From Salibacter halophilus (GTDB lineage: Bacteria > Bacteroidota > Bacteroidia > Flavobacteriales_G > Salibacteraceae), in assembly GCF_008806325.1 (NCBI RefSeq), contig NZ_WACR01000004.1, forward strand, positions 124,001 through 188,000: a stretch of 64,000 bases of DNA. The letters run 5' to 3'. Below, one piece after another: positions 1-7,838 of the stretch (position 1 is the first letter of the stretch; every line of letters begins with the position of its first letter). A program made the position numbers and the translations under genes. The notes beneath the pieces were generated by a model, which saw only the letters and a list, made by a program, of their open reading frames with translations, was not told the origin of the DNA and did no database searches.

Positions 1-3
1 TTT

Positions 4-1203
4 TTATTTTCTTATTTGTCCATTACCCAGGACATAATATTTATTAGTCACCAATTGTTTTAGTCCAAGCGGACCGCGGTGGTGAAGTTTGTCAGTACTA
101 ATTGCAAGCTCAGCACCAACTCCCATTTGACCACCATCAGTAAAACGTGTTGAAGCGTTGTGATAAACAGCCGCACTGTCAATCTGCTCCATAAACTTAG
201 AAGCATCAGCTTCATTTTCAGTCAATATTGTATTTGAGTGACCACCTGAATAATGGTTGATAGTTTCGATAGCGTCATCGAGTCCGTCAACTGCTCCAAT
301 TGCAGCTTTCATCGCGAGGAACTCCTCAAACCAAACATTTTCATCTTTGATTTCATCGTTTGTATCGAGTTTGTCGATTACATCGCTGCTTGCGATAATT
401 TTTACGCCTGCATTAGAAAGTTCAGACTCAATTTTCTTGAGCGTTCCTTCAAAATCAGGATGATTTTTATCGACTAATACTTTATCGAGAGCATTACATC
501 CTGATATTTTATCAGTTTTAGCGTTGATAATAACCGGAATAACTTTTTCCATATCAGCATCTGGAGCTACATAAGCAAAGTTATTTCCACGGCCACTGAT
601 CAGAACCGCACATTTAGCATGCTCTTTGACAAAATTGATCAACTTTTCACCACCGCGTGGCACGATGAGATCGAGTGGTTGATCTGGATTGCGCAAGAAT
701 TCTTGTGTCGTGGCGCGATCCATTTTGAGATACTGGATCCAATCCTCTTCAAGACCATTGTCTTTTAAAGCCTTGTGCCAGCATTTAACGAGTTCTTCGT
801 TACTGTTGTGGGCTTCTTTACCACCTTTTAGTAATATTTTGTTGTTTGCTTTAAATGCGAGAACAGCAGCTTCAATTGTAACATCTGGGCGAGACTCGTA
901 AATGATCATGATGGTTCCGAATGGAGCCGTTTTGTTCGTGATTTTGAGTCCGTTCTCGAGCGTATCATCACTGATAGTTTTACCTACCGGATCATCTTGA
1001 TTTTTCACTTCACGCACGGCTCTAATCATGTCATCAACTTTAGCTGAATCTACTACAAGCCTGTCGTAAAGCGCCTGATCATCACGATCAAATGCTTCGA
1101 GATCTTTTTTGTTTGCTGCAATGATGGCTTCCTTATCTTTTTCCATGTAGTCCATCATTGACTGTAATACTGCATTCTTTTTTTCTTCGCTTAAAAGCTT
1201 CAT
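4..1203 (-). CDS. proA: Gamma-glutamyl phosphate reductase (glutamate-5-semialdehyde dehydrogenase)
   Basis: Catalyses the second step of proline synthesis, NADPH-dependent reduction of glutamyl-5-phosphate to glutamate-5-semialdehyde, in the cytosol. The 399-residue length fits an ALDH-fold ProA. The catalytic cysteine is seen as SGCNALDK (Cys about 236), and the family signatures LLKGGKEAHNSN (about 125-135), VPRGGEKLI (about 181-189) and the C-terminal HHRGPLGL are present. It is the last gene of proC-proB-proA, read from 2903 downward. The 65-bp gap to proB holds a hairpin made of two inverted copies of the GGTCAGANCC repeat, which may lower proA expression relative to proB. Start is the ATG at 1201-1203. 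Confidence 0.95.
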   Translation of the reverse strand: MKLLSEEKKNAVLQSMMDYMEKDKEAIIAANKKDLEAFDRDDQALYDRLVVDSAKVDDMIRAVREVKNQDDPVGKTISDDTLENGLKITNKTAPFGTIMIIYESRPDVTIEAAVLAFKANNKILLKGGKEAHNSNEELVKCWHKALKDNGLEEDWIQYLKMDRATTQEFLRNPDQPLDLIVPRGGEKLINFVKEHAKCAVLISGRGNNFAYVAPDADMEKVIPVIINAKTDKISGCNALDKVLVDKNHPDFEGTLKKIESELSNAGVKIIASSDVIDKLDTNDEIKDENVWFEEFLAMKAAIGAVDGLDDAIETINHYSGGHSNTILTENEADASKFMEQIDSAAVYHNASTRFTDGGQMGVGAELAISTDKLHHRGPLGLKQLVTNKYYVLGNGQIRK

Positions 1204-1235
1204 ATATAAAATTGATTTTATTCGAAAATCTTGTC

Positions 1236-1262
1236 GGTCAGAGCCGATTTTCGGTTCTGACC
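1236..1262. repeat. Inverted pair of GGTCAGANCC repeats forming a hairpin between proB and proA
   Basis: A forward copy (1236-1245) and a reverse copy (1253-1262) face each other. With the adjoining bases they form a 12-bp stem with one G-T wobble (GGTCAGAGCCGA against TCGGTTCTGACC) and a 3-nt loop. No T-run follows on the minus strand, so it is not a strong classical terminator of proB. It could attenuate transcription or stabilise the upstream RNA. Inverted uptake sequences forming intergenic hairpins are known from Neisseria; the analogy is inference. Confidence 0.85.
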
Positions 1263-1268
1263 ATCACA

Positions 1269-2066
1269 TTACTCATCATCTTCCTGAAAGATGCGAGTTC
1301 CAACATCCTTGCCATGAACAATATCCATGATGATATCTGGTGTTTTACCGTTGGCAATAAATGTTGTTATGTCCTTGGCAGCAGTTTTCTTTGCAACATT
1401 TAGTTTGGATTCCATTCCTCCACGTCCTTCACCTTCTTTTTTGGTAGAAGACTGTACGAATTGTTCAACTCTTTGATCAGTTGTGACGTGTGTGATCAAT
1501 GATGAATCATCATGATCAGGGTGACCGTCATACAATCCATCAGTATCAGTGAGGAGGATAAGCATATCGGCATTGATCAACTCTGCAACAAGACTTGCTA
1601 ATTCGTCATTATCTGTAAACATTGACATGGATAATGATACTGCGTCATCCTCATTTGCAATAGGAACAATTCCCTGGCTCATGAGTCCTTCGTAACAGTT
1701 GATCATGTTTTCGCGATGCTTACCGGGATCGAAATCTCGTTTCGTAGCCAACACTTGTGCGCAGCGCATTCCGTAATCGTGGAACATGCTGTAATAGTGT
1801 CGCATCATGCGAGGTTGACCAACTGCAGAGTAAACCTGCCTGCGTACTGTATCATTTTCAATGTTATTGGTGTCCAGAACTTCTTTACCGGCAATTACAG
1901 AACCGGAAGAAATTAAGACTGTAATGACATCTTCCTCATATAACCTGGCTATTTGATCAACCAGTCTTTTGAGGATTGGGCCAACGATTCGGTTATCTTT
2001 ATTAACCATTACGTTAGTCCCTACTTTTACAACAACTCTCTTTTTGTACTGCTTTTCAGAATCCAT
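1269..2066 (-). CDS. proB: Glutamate 5-kinase, short form without PUA domain
   Basis: Phosphorylates glutamate to glutamyl-5-phosphate, the first and usually proline-inhibited step of proline synthesis. The 265 residues cover the amino-acid kinase fold only: VVKVGTNVM near the N-terminus, VLISSGSVIAGKEVL (about 50-64), IVPIANEDDAVS (about 133-144) and LLTDTDGLYDGHP (about 170-182). The C-terminal RNA-binding-like PUA domain of the E. coli enzyme (367 residues) is absent, as in several other bacterial lineages. It lies 18 bp after proC and shares its transcript. Start ATG at 2064-2066. Confidence 0.95.
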   Translation of the reverse strand: MDSEKQYKKRVVVKVGTNVMVNKDNRIVGPILKRLVDQIARLYEEDVITVLISSGSVIAGKEVLDTNNIENDTVRRQVYSAVGQPRMMRHYYSMFHDYGMRCAQVLATKRDFDPGKHRENMINCYEGLMSQGIVPIANEDDAVSLSMSMFTDNDELASLVAELINADMLILLTDTDGLYDGHPDHDDSSLITHVTTDQRVEQFVQSSTKKEGEGRGGMESKLNVAKKTAAKDITTFIANGKTPDIIMDIVHGKDVGTRIFQEDDE

Positions 2067-2084
2067 GTCTAAATGTGCGCGTTT

Positions 2085-2903
2085 TTAACTGTTTTCGTTT
2101 TGTTCTTTACCGAGTTCAACTGCGCGATTGAACGCGGCATATGCTGCTTCTTCAACGAGATCTTTGATATTGTTGTCCTCCATTGAATCAAGTGCTGCAC
2201 GGGTTGTACCGCCCTTAGATGCAACACGGTTCATCCATGATGCAGGACTGAGATCTGACTTGTTGAATAATTCTACAGCTCCTTCAAATGTTTGACTCAC
2301 TAAAACTTTAGAATCGTGTTCTGAGAAACCCATTTTGCGAGCTGCGTCCATCATGCTTTGCATGAAATAGAATACATATGCAGGACCACTACCTGAAATT
2401 CCTGTAGAGGCATCAACATCGTTCTCTGTGTCGAGACGAACAGAGCGACCTGTTGTATCGAGTAGTTTTTCTACAGTTGAAAGCTCAAGTCTTGAAACTT
2501 CGTCTGAAGCTGTAAATGATGTTAAACCTTTTCCAACCTGTGCTGGTAAGTTTGGCATTGCACGAACAACTTTTGTGATGCCGAGTCCATCTTTCATACT
2601 TTGAATTGTTACACCTGCCATGATGGAGATCGCAAGTTGATCTTTTGTCATCATCGGTTTTAACTGTTTAAACAATTCTTCAGAGTGATATGGTTTAACC
2701 GCGATAAAGATAATGTCTGCACTGGGAAGACAATCTTCTAGGTTCGTGTAAACATCAAAACGGCTTACTTTTTTGAGTTCTTCTGTTTTTTCCGGACTCG
2801 TATCCGAAATCATCAGGTTTGTTTTTTGGAGAAATTCTGATTTTACGAGGGCTTTAGCGTAAGCTAATCCCATATTTCCTGCTCCAATTACAAGTACTTT
2901 CAT
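2085..2903 (-). CDS. proC: Pyrroline-5-carboxylate reductase
   Basis: Catalyses the last step of proline synthesis, NAD(P)H reduction of 1-pyrroline-5-carboxylate to proline. The 272 residues start with a Rossmann loop GAGNMGLAYAKAL (about 7-19). The middle has FIAVKPYHSEEL and VRAMPNLPAQVGKG, and the C-terminal dimerisation domain has the P5CR signature region GISGSGPAYVF (about 168-178) and GTTRAALDSM. It is the first gene of the proCBA operon, so the complete glutamate-to-proline pathway is encoded here. I see no good TAnnTTTG element directly upstream, so the promoter is not located. Confidence 0.95.
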   Translation of the reverse strand: MKVLVIGAGNMGLAYAKALVKSEFLQKTNLMISDTSPEKTEELKKVSRFDVYTNLEDCLPSADIIFIAVKPYHSEELFKQLKPMMTKDQLAISIMAGVTIQSMKDGLGITKVVRAMPNLPAQVGKGLTSFTASDEVSRLELSTVEKLLDTTGRSVRLDTENDVDASTGISGSGPAYVFYFMQSMMDAARKMGFSEHDSKVLVSQTFEGAVELFNKSDLSPASWMNRVASKGGTTRAALDSMEDNNIKDLVEEAAYAAFNRAVELGKEQNENS

Positions 2904-3058
2904 GAATGAAAATTTTCAGTCTTAAAGTTAATTAATTTATTCACTCCTTAGCCGCAAGGTTTGTGCATTTTGTGGGTTTAAGAGATTATATGTCTGTTAA
3001 TGTCAAGATGATAGGTTTTTGTAAACAATTTAAAATCAATATTTAACAGCTTATTTCT
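2904..3058. other. AT-rich intergenic region upstream of proC
   Basis: Non-coding and AT-rich. It should contain the proC promoter (minus strand) and the end of the porin transcript, but I cannot point to a convincing promoter or terminator. Confidence 0.5.
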
Positions 3059-3220
3059 TTAACTAAAATAAAAAAATATTGTACTGGGTGTCATATTGTT
3101 TGCTTTTGCGCCATATAGTCTGAATGCTGCAAATGCGTCATATTTACCTTCGTGTTGTGTATTTGTTTCTACAATTCCGAGACTCTGATTTGTGGTGATC
3201 ACGGAGCTAGAAGTTGACAT
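3059..3220 (-). CDS. Possible small ORF (53 aa) overlapping the end of the porin gene
   Basis: An ATG at 3218-3220 lies inside the last codons of the porin gene, in another frame, and opens a reading frame of 53 codons ending in TAA at 3059-3061. The predicted peptide begins MSTSSSVITTNQSLGIVETN and ends in PSTIFFYFS. Its composition is protein-like, and the stretch is clearly less AT-rich than the non-coding DNA beyond its stop. I recognise no family. It could be a translationally coupled small protein, a remnant of a decayed C-terminal domain, or chance. Confidence 0.35.
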   Translation of the reverse strand: MSTSSSVITTNQSLGIVETNTQHEGKYDAFAAFRLYGAKANNMTPSTIFFYFS

Positions 3221-4607
3221 TTACAATTAAATTGTAGTGGCTGAAGTAAGTGCGGTAAAACATGTTCTTTTCAGGAATTGTGATATTCTCATCAGAGATC
3301 CGATAGATGTAAATAAACCTGAGATCAAGCCCTTTGAGCATCCCGTTGAAAGAATATTGGATATCAGATGTCAATTGGCTGTAAGGCGGAATTGCGTACT
3401 TGTTATTCTCAAGATCTTTTTGGGATACTGAAAAAATTCTGTTGTAAGCAAAGCCGGCATTTATATCACCGTATTTGGAGTTGTTGATACGGTAGTTCGC
3501 TTTTAGCTTCATCACATCAGAATTACCAAACCCGTCCTGCCAGCTTCTCGGTTCTGAAGTGAAGAAATTGTCTCTTCCCAATTCTCTCGGATAGAGAAAG
3601 CGACCTCCTTCAAAGGTATGCAGGTAATTCCCTGTGAGTAACCAGTTTGAAAGTTTTGTGCCGAGTTTTGCTGCAATGATATTTGCGTTTTCACCGGGTT
3701 GGTAGTAGCGATGGTTATAATCGAGCTGCTCTTGTTTAGGGAGTGCATGCTGAAATACGTACTGTACACCTGCCAATATATTTTCATTTTCGTAGTGTCC
3801 TTCAAGCCAGTGTATACCGTATATTCGGTCAAGCCAGTTAGTCCATAAGTTTACGCTCCATTTTTTCCCAATTTTATGTTGATGGCCTGCAACAACCAAT
3901 GCTCTTGTATCACTTTTCTTGCGGTAATTCGATATTGTTCCATCAGGTTGTAATCCTCTACCAATAATTCCGATTCCATCATTCAAAGAATACCAGTTTG
4001 TCATTCCGCGGGATCCTATTCCGTTGATTACTCCCAAAAAAGATTTGCCTTTTGCATGTTGATATTCGCTCCATATTCCCTGATAAACGAAAGGCATCAT
4101 TCGACCATCTAATTGCTGGAGAAGCGGTTCCTGATCAATATTTTGACTTCCAATTGTAACACGAATGTTTTCCTGTTCATAGCTGAGGTATAACTCATCA
4201 AAGCGAGTGTGTGTTTTATCAAAATTCGTTTCATTTAAATCGTAAAGTTCACTTTCCCATTTAGCACTTAATTGTGGGCTTGAATCGTTATACAATTCTG
4301 ATGAGAATGTTTTGAATGCGATGTTTCCTGTTACACCCAGACTAAAACCATGGAATTTTGCTGTTTGAAATTTTAGAGAACCGCCAGTGGCATTTGTCCA
4401 GTAGTTTGGAAGGGTGGAGTGGTGAACGGTTGCCATGAAGTAATTTCGGATCTGACCATTAAATTTACCTTTTGAGAAGAATTCACTCAGGTTTTCGATA
4501 TCGGTAGAGTCTGATTGTGAATTAGCGTGTGTTTCTAACGGGGTAATTAGAAGGAAGAAAACGTAAAAAAATAGTAATTTTTGTGAGTATATTTCCTTTA
4601 ATGACAC
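3207..4607 (-). CDS. Outer-membrane porin, OprD-like
   Basis: Probable outer-membrane beta-barrel channel. An N-terminal signal peptide (hydrophobic LLFFYVFFLLITP, cleavage near THANS) is followed by KGKFNGQIRNYFMATVH and TGGSLKFQTAKFHGFSLGV, matching the start of OprD-family barrels (short plug, then strands rich in alternating aromatic residues). The protein ends in phenylalanine (LIVNVNF), as barrel proteins do. At 466 residues the size fits the family. The start is a GTG (4605-4607); no in-frame ATG exists before residue 59. A GGTCAGANCC copy lies at 4448. The substrate is unknown. It is divergent from mscL. Confidence 0.75.
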   Translation of the reverse strand: MSLKEIYSQKLLFFYVFFLLITPLETHANSQSDSTDIENLSEFFSKGKFNGQIRNYFMATVHHSTLPNYWTNATGGSLKFQTAKFHGFSLGVTGNIAFKTFSSELYNDSSPQLSAKWESELYDLNETNFDKTHTRFDELYLSYEQENIRVTIGSQNIDQEPLLQQLDGRMMPFVYQGIWSEYQHAKGKSFLGVINGIGSRGMTNWYSLNDGIGIIGRGLQPDGTISNYRKKSDTRALVVAGHQHKIGKKWSVNLWTNWLDRIYGIHWLEGHYENENILAGVQYVFQHALPKQEQLDYNHRYYQPGENANIIAAKLGTKLSNWLLTGNYLHTFEGGRFLYPRELGRDNFFTSEPRSWQDGFGNSDVMKLKANYRINNSKYGDINAGFAYNRIFSVSQKDLENNKYAIPPYSQLTSDIQYSFNGMLKGLDLRFIYIYRISDENITIPEKNMFYRTYFSHYNLIVNVNF

Positions 4608-4674
4608 GATATGCTGAGTGTTTTAGTTTTTGATCGGCTGCAAAAATGATCCCAATATTATCAATTCACAGTGA

Positions 4675-4702
4675 TTGTTGTTACAAGAGCTGTTTATTTT
4701 TG
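4675..4702 (+). promoter_or_regulatory. Probable promoter of mscL
   Basis: TTG (4675-4677), a 17-nt spacer, then TATTTTTG (4695-4702), matching the Bacteroidota consensus TTG-N(17-23)-TAnnTTTG. It ends 18 nt before the mscL ATG. Confidence 0.55.
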
Positions 4703-4720
4703 GTTTAAATTGATTGAACG

Positions 4721-5140
4721 ATGAAAATATACAAAGAGTTTAAAGAGTTTGCCATCAAAGGCAACATGTTTGACATGGCGGTTGGTATTATAATCGGAAC
4801 CGCTTTTAGCAAAGTTGTTTCATCACTGGTTCAGGATATCATCATGCCGCCCATTGGTGTTTTGTTGGGGAAGGTGAAGTTTGAAAATTTGGCTTTTGTT
4901 TTGCAACCTCAAGAGCTCGATGCTTCAGGAAAAATGATACAGGAAGAGGTTGTGCTGAGGTACGGTGCTTTTTTACAGCTAACCATTGATTTTATCGTAA
5001 TAGCGTTTGCGATGTTTGTGGTGATTAAAGTATTCAACAGGGTTCGCAAGAAAGCAGAAAATGAAAAAGATACCTCTGAAGCAACTCCAAAAAATGTGGA
5101 GTTACTTTCAGAGATAAGAGATTTATTGAAAGAAAAATAA
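4721..5140 (+). CDS. mscL: Large-conductance mechanosensitive channel
   Basis: Inner-membrane pore that opens on membrane tension to release solutes during hypo-osmotic shock. The 139 residues show the family start FKEFAIKGNMFDMAVGIIIGTAFSKVV (TM1), a periplasmic loop, then TM2 (LTIDFIVIAFAMFVVIKVFNRVRKK) and a cytoplasmic helix ending LLSEIRDLLKEK. The stop codon is 1 bp from the convergent PspC-family gene, so no separate terminator fits between them. Confidence 0.95.
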   Translation: MKIYKEFKEFAIKGNMFDMAVGIIIGTAFSKVVSSLVQDIIMPPIGVLLGKVKFENLAFVLQPQELDASGKMIQEEVVLRYGAFLQLTIDFIVIAFAMFVVIKVFNRVRKKAENEKDTSEATPKNVELLSEIRDLLKEK

Positions 5141-5141
5141 A

Positions 5142-6866
5142 TCAAATTAAACTGAATAGGTTGGGGAAATTAAGAGAGGTGAACTTCATATTCACCTCTT
5201 CTTCATTGTCAGATTCTGAGTCTGCTGAGTCAGTATCCTGTAGATCTGGGGAAGACTCAACTTCTTCTTTTTCAAAATCCTTGCTCCAAAGCCCTTTATC
5301 AGTCATTGTCCAATAGTGACCAATCATTTTTCCATCGTACGTATTCGTAACGTTAGGAATATCATCGAGCATATTTCTAAGTCCGTTTTCAAAATAAATT
5401 GTCTTTCCCAACGGAACAAATAGCTCAATATCAATTTGTTGTTTTCGCCACTGATCATCTCTTGGGAACGTAAGCATTTCGCTGAAAAACAATCCGCTAC
5501 CGTTTTGGTAATATTCGTAATTGATTTCACCGGCTCTTTTTTGAGCTTCTTCTATCGAGCCTCCGTTTGAGGCCTTGATAAATTCCACTTTAAATGCCGA
5601 GTCACTAGAGCGGTGAACATGTAAGTCAATATCACCTAAATACACGTGGTGATCATCCAGGTTAAAAGGATAGTTTGAACGAAATGAACCCGTATTCAGG
5701 TTTATTTTTGACTTTAGTTTGTTTTCGGTCAGAGCCAAAATCAACGTATCGCCAGCTGTCTTATCAATCGTTATTTCCTCAGTGATTTCGGCATGACTTT
5801 TAAAATCACCACCAGTTGAAAGACCAGCATAAATAGTAAGGATCATACCCAGAATAAAAGCTCCCAGAGATCCCCATGCAACCTCTTTTTTGATCGATCT
5901 CCTGGTGAGCAAAATCCAACCGACCATGGTCAATACCAGTAGTGGAATTCCTGCTACCAAAATTGTCCCTGTTATGGCTGAAAAGTAGTCAAATCCATTA
6001 CTGAACAGTAGAGAACGCAATTCACTACCCGCTATAGAAGAGAACTCTTCAGCTTCGCCAAACATAATTGGACCATAGTTTGCGCCAAAGATTCCCATGA
6101 TAAAGGCAAACAGACTAACAGAGCCTGCTATGAGTAGTAGTACGCCCAGTACTTTTCCCAGGGCGCTAAAAAACAACTTGAGGATACGGATTAAAAACTG
6201 GCCGAGGTTTTCGAAAAATTGCCCAACTTTTCCTCCAAAATCCTTTTCTGATGCACTATCGCGAAAAGAGTTGAATTTTTCATTTACGTTTTGAAAACCT
6301 TCTTCAACCTCTTTCCCGATTGTATTAAAATTTACGGGTTCCCCCTTCATCTCTAATTTTTCAGCAGAAGTACGCGCTTTTGGGATAATAATCCACAATA
6401 AAATGTAAAGCAACAAGCCAAAACCGTAAATGATAAAGGCTAATCCGAGAGCCAGTCTTAACCAAATTGGACTGATTCCAAAGTAGTGACTGATACCGGC
6501 ACAAACTCCCCCAATAACTCTACTATCGGGGTCGCGGAAAAGTCGTTTTTTGGTTTTGCGCGTTTGGCTCTGACCGTGAAATTCCTCCTGTGTTTGTTCC
6601 TCGGGATCAATGAAATCCTCTGGCTGACCCATAGTAGCAATAACTTCATCGATGTCTTTATTCGTTACGACTTCACGCGTTTTGCCCAGTTTATCCTGCA
6701 ACATTTCGGCAATGCGCGATTCAATATCAGTCATGATTTCATCTCTTCCTTCAGAAGCGCTGAAATAGCCTTTTATCTTGTTGAGGTAGCGATTCAGTGT
6801 TTGGTAGGCATCCTCATCTATGCTAAAAACGATGCCGCCTAAATTGATTGAGAGTGTTTTTTTCAT
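5142..6866 (-). CDS. PspC-domain envelope stress membrane protein
   Basis: Residues about 1-90 form a soluble N-terminal region (MKKTLSINLGGIVFSIDEDAYQ) rich in acidic helices. A PspC domain follows (about 107-165: KRLFRDPDSRVIGGVCAGISHYF plus a hydrophobic helix), then several membrane segments (about 220-345), and an extracytoplasmic beta-rich C-terminal domain resembling the LiaF/DUF4097 type. PspC proteins sense or protect the membrane in phage-shock-type responses. The start at 6864-6866 is preferred because an upstream start at 6908 would run into the PadR gene; the gap to that gene is 7 bp. Together they form the PadR-PspC operon common in Bacteroidota. GGTCAGANCC copies lie at 5727 and 6566. 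Confidence 0.8.
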   Translation of the reverse strand: MKKTLSINLGGIVFSIDEDAYQTLNRYLNKIKGYFSASEGRDEIMTDIESRIAEMLQDKLGKTREVVTNKDIDEVIATMGQPEDFIDPEEQTQEEFHGQSQTRKTKKRLFRDPDSRVIGGVCAGISHYFGISPIWLRLALGLAFIIYGFGLLLYILLWIIIPKARTSAEKLEMKGEPVNFNTIGKEVEEGFQNVNEKFNSFRDSASEKDFGGKVGQFFENLGQFLIRILKLFFSALGKVLGVLLLIAGSVSLFAFIMGIFGANYGPIMFGEAEEFSSIAGSELRSLLFSNGFDYFSAITGTILVAGIPLLVLTMVGWILLTRRSIKKEVAWGSLGAFILGMILTIYAGLSTGGDFKSHAEITEEITIDKTAGDTLILALTENKLKSKINLNTGSFRSNYPFNLDDHHVYLGDIDLHVHRSSDSAFKVEFIKASNGGSIEEAQKRAGEINYEYYQNGSGLFFSEMLTFPRDDQWRKQQIDIELFVPLGKTIYFENGLRNMLDDIPNVTNTYDGKMIGHYWTMTDKGLWSKDFEKEEVESSPDLQDTDSADSESDNEEEVNMKFTSLNFPNLFSLI

Positions 6867-6873
6867 AGTTGTT

Positions 6874-7203
6874 TTATTTTTTTGAAGATGCACTTGAAAC
6901 GGCTGCATCTAACTCTTTCCAGGTATTTTGTAGTTCTGATAAAAATTTCTCACCCAGTGCAGTGAGTTTGTAATATTTGCGTGGCGGACCACTTTTTGAT
7001 TCTTCCCAGCGATAACTCAATACGCCAGCATTTTTGAGGCGCGTGAGCAGCGGGTAAAGAGTTCCTTCCACCACGATCAGTTTTGATTTTTTAAGCTCAT
7101 CAATGATCTCAGAAGGGTAGAGCTCGTTGTGTTTCAATAGAGATAGGATACACAACTCGAGCACTCCTTTCCGCATTTGAGCTTTTGTGTTTTCAATTTT
7201 CAT
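6874..7203 (-). CDS. PadR-family transcriptional regulator
   Basis: The 109-residue winged-helix protein has the typical PadR core: MRKGVLELCILSLL, YPSEIIDELKKSKLIVVEGTLYPLLTRLKNAGVLSY, and the wing GPPRKYYKLTALGEKFL. It lacks a long C-terminal extension, as in subfamily 2 proteins. PadR regulators repress their own operon and usually respond to a small ligand or envelope stress. The palindrome at 7701-7725 is the probable operator. Start ATG at 7201-7203, chosen over an upstream non-ATG start that would overlap the preceding gene by tens of bases. Confidence 0.9.
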   Translation of the reverse strand: MKIENTKAQMRKGVLELCILSLLKHNELYPSEIIDELKKSKLIVVEGTLYPLLTRLKNAGVLSYRWEESKSGPPRKYYKLTALGEKFLSELQNTWKELDAAVSSASSKK

Positions 7204-7207
7204 GGGC

Positions 7208-7660
7208 TTATTCTCCTTTTTCAACTGTGAGATCACCATTGATGATCATCACAATTCCACTTCCGTCATCATCCAATCCGATTATGGCGATTTGTGTAAT
7301 ATTTTTTCTTTTCCTGTCAGTTAGAATGTAAGGGTCGTCATCATCTCGATCTTTTTGTTCACGCTTTAGATCAAACTTTTTCGCAATTAACCTGATCTTT
7401 TCTTCCGGGTTGAATTTTCCTTCAAACTCTCCATCACCAATTATGGTCAGATCCACAGATTTAATGTCGCCCTCAATGCGTTCCATTTCATCGCGGATGT
7501 CTGTTTCAACGTCAATTTCATTGAGTTCATCACTCTCGTAGCTGAAAGAGAGTTTAGTTCCGTACTCGCCCAGTATTTTGACGATATCGTTAGCGCTAAC
7601 CTGTGCAACAGCCGCAAAGCTGCTGACTAAAGTTGCAATTGATAAGAGAAGTGCTTTCAT
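7208..7660 (-). CDS. Small secreted protein of unknown function, first gene of the PadR operon
   Basis: 150 residues with a signal peptide (MKALLLSIATLVSSFAAVAQ) and an acidic mature part (SFSYESDELNEIDVETDI, EQKDRDDDDPY). I recognise no family; the size and position resemble DUF4252-type proteins but I cannot confirm this. It lies 4 bp ahead of the PadR gene and is transcribed from the operator-controlled promoter at 7684-7713, so it should be co-regulated with PadR and PspC. Confidence 0.7.
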   Translation of the reverse strand: MKALLLSIATLVSSFAAVAQVSANDIVKILGEYGTKLSFSYESDELNEIDVETDIRDEMERIEGDIKSVDLTIIGDGEFEGKFNPEEKIRLIAKKFDLKREQKDRDDDDPYILTDRKRKNITQIAIIGLDDDGSGIVMIINGDLTVEKGE

Positions 7661-7683
7661 CGTGTTTCAGTTTTATTTCGCAG

Positions 7684-7713
7684 CAAACTTATAACTAAAA
7701 TAGTACTATGCAA
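7684..7713 (-). promoter_or_regulatory. Promoter of the PadR-PspC operon
   Basis: On the minus strand TTG (7711-7713), a spacer of exactly 19 nt, and TAAGTTTG (7684-7691) match the Bacteroidota sigma consensus. It reads toward the ATG at 7660 with a leader of about 20 nt. The -33 element lies inside the palindrome below, so binding there should block transcription. Confidence 0.8.
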
Positions 7714-7725
7714 AACATAGTACTA
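7701..7725. promoter_or_regulatory. Palindromic operator, probably for PadR
   Basis: Perfect inverted repeat with 10-bp arms TAGTACTATG and CATAGTACTA separated by CAAAA. A third half-site, AGTACTAT, follows at 7736-7743. The palindrome overlaps the -33 element of the PadR operon. Symmetric operators upstream of autoregulated PadR genes are standard; assigning this one to the PadR gene at 6874-7203 is inference. Confidence 0.75.
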
Positions 7726-7838
7726 AAATAATGAAAGTACTATTTGTTTAATTTGTTTTAAACCAGTGTGTTGGTGTGTTTTGATTTGCTTAACGAATAA
7801 TAATGACTTAGTTTAGAGTAAAATAAACCCTCAACATT

